From positions 1 through 27,263 of the IMG/VR virus record IMGVR_UViG_3300037847_002754: 27,263 bases of DNA. The stretch is one strand, 5' to 3'. Made by a program: the position numbers and the translations under genes. The notes under the pieces were generated by a model. It was given only the letters and a program-made list of their open reading frames with translations. It made no database searches and was not told the DNA's origin. The stretch comes from a virus. Below are positions 24,324-27,263 of this stretch, piece by piece (the first letter of the stretch is position 1; the number at the start of each line of letters is the position of its first letter).

Positions 24324-24473
24324 ATGTCAGACATGACATGTGATAACTGTAGACAAAGCAAGATGATTGTTACGGGTCAGCTTGCAAATGTTAAATCAAC
24401 TGTAATGAACATGGTTAAGTGTTTCACCTGTGGTTACGGAAGTGTAAGAAAAGCAAACACAAAGAGAATATGA
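24324..24473 (+). CDS. Small Cys4 zinc-ribbon protein (49 aa)
   Basis: ATG 24324 follows AAAGGAGGT, the best SD in the window; an upstream in-frame ATG at 24288 lies within the terminator stem and lacks an SD. Cys6-x2-Cys9 and Cys33-x2-Cys36 (TCDNC...KCFTC) form a rubredoxin-like knuckle pair. The rest is basic (VRKANTKRI end). Function unknown; a nucleic-acid- or protein-binding zinc ribbon is likely. First gene of a five-to-six-gene plus-strand run that follows the paired hairpins. Confidence 0.7.
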   Translation: MSDMTCDNCRQSKMIVTGQLANVKSTVMNMVKCFTCGYGSVRKANTKRI

Positions 24474-24483
24474 GAGGAGACAT

Positions 24484-25101
24484 ATGTCAGACAAAGAAGT
24501 ATTCCCCCCTGAATTTATAGAGGGAGAGTTCTTATCCATATGCAAAGCAACTGATTGCGACATACCTCATCACAGAGTAGATACACGTAAAGACAAACAC
24601 GGAGTATCTAGGCTTGATAGTATGTGGCTACAGAATGCAGTCATGGATAGTAGTGGGGATAAGTTTAAGCTAGTAGCTTACAAACCTGACAGCATGACAG
24701 CATACATGGTAAACATTGTTGCAGACATTGGACAAGAAGAACCTGTGCAATTCCAATTTGAATTGGAAGCAGAGAACATGCAGGTAGCTCATAGTAAAGC
24801 TATGAGCTTTTGGTACAATGCCTGTCATCATATGGATACAGGTGCTCACATGAGAATGGGATTGTTTACTGCTATGCATATGCATGACAATAGCTTAGAT
24901 AAAGCAGACATACATTATGGTATAGATTATCCTACGCTAAAAACAAACGAGCCTTTACTTATTACGATAAGTAATGCTAGTAAGGTTGGGGTAATGCATT
25001 CAGATGGTTTATCAGCATCACAAGAACATTCGGAAACCATAGGGGAAGAACTTATGAGAGAGTTCTACAAACTTATGGATAAAGAAACGGAGGAGGAATA
25101 A
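24484..25101 (+). CDS. Unknown acidic protein (205 aa)
   Basis: Starts at ATG 24484 after GAGAGGAGA and shares the 14-base context ACATATGTCAGACA with the previous gene. The protein is acidic, with a His/Met-rich region (CHHMDTGAHMRMGLFTAMHM, residues ~113-132) and an acidic end (MDKETEEE). I recognise no family. The His/Met patch could bind metal. The terminal GAGGAGGAA codons double as the SD of the next gene. Confidence 0.6.
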   Translation: MSDKEVFPPEFIEGEFLSICKATDCDIPHHRVDTRKDKHGVSRLDSMWLQNAVMDSSGDKFKLVAYKPDSMTAYMVNIVADIGQEEPVQFQFELEAENMQVAHSKAMSFWYNACHHMDTGAHMRMGLFTAMHMHDNSLDKADIHYGIDYPTLKTNEPLLITISNASKVGVMHSDGLSASQEHSETIGEELMREFYKLMDKETEEE

Positions 25102-25577
25102 TGTGTAAAGATTGTGAACAAAATCCAAACGATACATTTCCATTTGAGAAACCACAGTTGTTTGATTACAAGGAAGGCAGAAAACAATTTAGCAAAGAGC
25201 TAAGCAAACAAGACTTAGACATGCTACTTGAAATGTGTTGGATACAAGCCAAACTTATTAACGAACAACTTCATCATACGCAGTTGCTTGAAACATTAGC
25301 AATGACTACAAGCAAACAACTTATGATGATTAACTATGTAGTACAAGCAATCGTATTAGCATTAGAAAAAATTGATATGCCTGCTAGTGATTTGTTTATG
25401 GAAGAACTTACTAATCAAATACTTGCAGACCCTTTGCTTGCAGAGGATAGTGCAGAAGTACTACAAATGATGAAAGACAAGAACGTAGATGTGAAAGCCA
25501 ATTTGCATCTTGACGAAATGCAATGGAAAAATCTTGTTACTCGTATGCAGAATGCTAAGAGTATGGAGGAAGAGTGA
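25101..25577 (+). CDS. Unknown helical acidic protein (158 aa)
   Basis: The ATG overlaps the previous stop (TAATG) behind GGAGGA, so expression is coupled. Begins MCKDCEQNPND, a single CxxC near the N-terminus, then a nearly all-helical acidic body (residues ~40-150) and ends KSMEEE. No domain is recognised. Gene position suggests an early auxiliary function. Confidence 0.6.
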   Translation: MCKDCEQNPNDTFPFEKPQLFDYKEGRKQFSKELSKQDLDMLLEMCWIQAKLINEQLHHTQLLETLAMTTSKQLMMINYVVQAIVLALEKIDMPASDLFMEELTNQILADPLLAEDSAEVLQMMKDKNVDVKANLHLDEMQWKNLVTRMQNAKSMEEE

Positions 25578-26048
25578 GTGCAAGAACAATTTATAATTTA
25601 TGAAAATCCCGTGTTACACAGAGAGAACAATGGTAGTCAAGTAGTTGTATCGGGTAGCGACAATGTCGTACTCAATGTGATTGATGTACCTGAGTATCTC
25701 TACACATGTGATTTTTGTAATGATGACATAGAAGTACAAACTGATGATGGGAAACCTTTATCTGTATTTGTATTAAACAATACTCATGCATTGTGTCAAG
25801 TGTGTGTAAAGCAATCCTTTACATATGACCTAACAATGTATGACCGAATAGGTTGGTGTAGTTGTTGTACCAATGAAAGTGCAGATAAGTACTTGTACAT
25901 TGAGAACGATAACACACTATATCCTGTTGCAAGGTTCGCTACACAAGACCAAGCTGATTGGTTTGGTGGGTTGTATGCTGGTCATACTGGCAGAGAGTTA
26001 ATCTGTATACACGGAGAACTCACAGAACCTCTGCAAGAAAATGAATAA
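25578..26048 (+). CDS. Cys-rich protein (156 aa), GTG start, putative zinc-binding
   Basis: GTG 25578 follows the previous TGA directly; GGAGGA lies 7 nt upstream and is the only suitable SD. Cys44-x2-Cys47 (CDFC), Cys73-x2-Cys76 (CQVC) and Cys94/96/97 (CSCC) indicate one or more zinc sites. The first 40 residues are beta-rich, and the end is acidic. It is the third Cys-rich product in the right block; function unknown. Confidence 0.65.
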   Translation: MQEQFIIYENPVLHRENNGSQVVVSGSDNVVLNVIDVPEYLYTCDFCNDDIEVQTDDGKPLSVFVLNNTHALCQVCVKQSFTYDLTMYDRIGWCSCCTNESADKYLYIENDNTLYPVARFATQDQADWFGGLYAGHTGRELICIHGELTEPLQENE

Positions 26049-26060
26049 GAGAGGAGTTAT

Positions 26061-26597
26061 ATGCCTGAAGATGAAGGTTATAAACTTACGACTAGACATG
26101 TAGCTGTGACTGTGGAAGTCCTAGCTTTTCTAAACTCTCTAGCAATGGCTAACGGATATGATAAGACTGTATACCCCCAGTTCTTTTCTGTATACGATAT
26201 GTATCAAACTGATACTCGTGATGACAAGGACAAAGTGTATGCTAACCCTACATATCCTGCCACACTTATGATGTCAATGCTTAACAGTACACGTAAGGAA
26301 GTACCATGTGAAACACATGTGCGTACCTTATGGAGAGTTATCTGCAAAGAAGTTGATGCAGTAGGAAACTTACAGCGTATTGATGTATGGTTAGACATAC
26401 CTATTGATGCGTTTGATTGTTTGCCTGATGTGCCACAAAGCATGGTAATGTACGAACACATGGCAAGTGATTTGTCTAGTCTAGATAACATTGTTAGCGA
26501 AGATGTTCCTGTACTGTCGCTGGAGGAACTACGTGCTAACGAAACATTGGTCAGCGACATTGAGACGTTCTTACAGAACGGGAAAGAAGAGGAGTGA
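26061..26597 (+). CDS. Unknown acidic protein (178 aa)
   Basis: ATG 26061 is preceded by AGAGGAG. Predicted mixed alpha/beta, with TTRHVAVTVEVLAFLNSLAM near the start, Cys at ~112 (VICKEVD) and a C-terminal acidic helix. The last codons GAAGAGGAG serve as SD for the next gene. No family recognised; a minus-strand frame across it is only a shadow. Confidence 0.6.
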   Translation: MPEDEGYKLTTRHVAVTVEVLAFLNSLAMANGYDKTVYPQFFSVYDMYQTDTRDDKDKVYANPTYPATLMMSMLNSTRKEVPCETHVRTLWRVICKEVDAVGNLQRIDVWLDIPIDAFDCLPDVPQSMVMYEHMASDLSSLDNIVSEDVPVLSLEELRANETLVSDIETFLQNGKEEE

Positions 26598-26600
26598 ACT

Positions 26601-26948
26601 ATGCCGAACATAGACATGAATCAACAAAAAGAAATAACTGTATTATCAGCAGATGAGTTTGATAAGCAGTACGGAATTACAGGCAGAGGTAGAACAAGTG
26701 AATATGATATTCCTATGTTCTATGATGCTGTAGAGATTGCAAAGAAAAACCCTAACATGTTTGTTAAGTGGTATTCTTTCTCAGGTAGCAGCCACAAGCA
26801 AGTCAAATCAAAAGGACATGCTAGTGCTGGTTTCGCAACGAAGTACTTCAAACAAAATGGTATGGATAACTTTGTTGCAACACAAAGAAAGCAAGGCAAT
26901 CGTGTAGAAGTGTTCATCATTAACGAACAACCTACAACAACAACATAA
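26601..26948 (+). CDS. Unknown small protein (115 aa)
   Basis: ATG 26601, 3 nt after the preceding stop, with GAGGAG upstream. The protein is basic in its second half (SHKQVKSKGHASAG, ATQRKQGNRVEVF), consistent with a nucleic-acid-associated role, and ends in a Thr run coded by repeated ACA. I recognise no domain. It precedes the AAA+ ATPase and may be co-transcribed with it. Confidence 0.6.
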   Translation: MPNIDMNQQKEITVLSADEFDKQYGITGRGRTSEYDIPMFYDAVEIAKKNPNMFVKWYSFSGSSHKQVKSKGHASAGFATKYFKQNGMDNFVATQRKQGNRVEVFIINEQPTTTT

Positions 26949-26975
26949 GTATAAGAAACGAAAGGGGATTCTAAC

Positions 26976-27263
26976 ATGTTAACATGCTGGGATTTAGCCA
27001 ATAAAATGATTGGCGAAAGTAGGAGAGTGTTATTATACGGACCACCTGGTACGGGTAAAACATACGCAGCCACTACCTACAATCTAAACGAGAATGGTGT
27101 AGATGCTACTACACTAACAGAAGATAGCTCTGCTGCGGAGCTTAGGGGTTTCTACCTACCCTCAAAGGAAGAGTTCAAATGGCAATACGGGACAGGCATC
27201 AATGCTTGGCTTAAAGGTGGTCGCCTTGTAGTCAATGAGATTGACCATGCAGGTGGTGATGTA
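26976..27263 (+). CDS. MoxR/CobS-like AAA+ ATPase (N-terminal 96 aa, 3' end outside window)
   Basis: ATG 26976 lies 7 nt after ACGAAAGGGGA. Walker A is YGPPGTGKTY (residues 21-30) and the Walker B strand is GGRLVVNEIDH (~81-91). TLTEDSSAAELRGFYLP between them is the characteristic region of MoxR/CobS-type ATPases. These chaperone-like ATPases remodel protein complexes, usually with a VWA-domain partner (CobT-like), which would be expected downstream but lies outside the window. The gene continues past the end. The Asn before the Glu of Walker B differs from the common DE pair but is seen in this family. Confidence 0.85.
   Translation, partial: MLTCWDLANKMIGESRRVLLYGPPGTGKTYAATTYNLNENGVDATTLTEDSSAAELRGFYLPSKEEFKWQYGTGINAWLKGGRLVVNEIDHAGGDV

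Noticed and set aside
26204-26617. 137-codon minus-strand frame
   Set aside because: Antisense to two SD-led plus-strand genes; Ser-rich composition is typical of a shadow.

Overview
This window looks like about 27 kb of a lytic-type tailed-phage genome, probably from an AT-rich environmental (marine-like) bacterium. The evidence is a complete packaging and head module (large terminase, portal, scaffold-like protein, HK97-fold capsid of the SU10-like type), a lysozyme, very dense gene packing with stop/start overlaps, and two divergent gene blocks. No integrase, tRNA, CRISPR array, insertion sequence or rRNA was seen. The host cannot be fixed from the sequence. One apparently leaderless start, weak -35 boxes and a low-GC actinophage-like tail protein are compatible with a low-GC actinobacterium, but that is inference.

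Left block, minus strand, read from about 21.7 kb down to 1: two tiny overlapping ORFs, TerL with an added zinc-finger/HTH N-terminus, portal, two small acidic proteins, a 2,899-residue giant protein, a 469-residue protein, a GH24 lysozyme, two further acidic proteins of 384 and 410 residues, then a separate transcription unit with a perfect-consensus promoter and a 200-nt leader driving scaffold and major capsid protein. After a hairpin terminator come a neck/connector-like protein and a beta-propeller tail protein that runs off the window. The giant protein contains a recognisable SLOG-type nucleotide-binding domain (GGQTGAD motif) and an ASCH/PUA-like segment, so it fits the 'polyvalent protein' concept: a virion protein delivered with the DNA that carries effector domains.

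Centre, about 21.7-22.65 kb: a roughly 950-bp region without a convincing gene but full of RNA-like structure. It holds a four-stem element at 21786-21880, a promoter-hairpin-T-run unit at 21973-22106 that looks like a small RNA gene, four GGTACTA heptamers, and two back-to-back long hairpins at 22384-22561 ending in a T run. This is the divergent control region and is the least explained part of the window.

Right block, plus strand, 22.65 kb to the end: one isolated gene with its own terminator, a G-free CA/TA-rich tract, a good sigma70-type promoter, then a run of small early-type genes. Several are Cys-rich zinc-binding proteins of unknown role. They are preceded by two mirror-image terminator hairpins that look like an attenuator, and followed by the start of a MoxR/CobS-like AAA+ ATPase cut by the window end.
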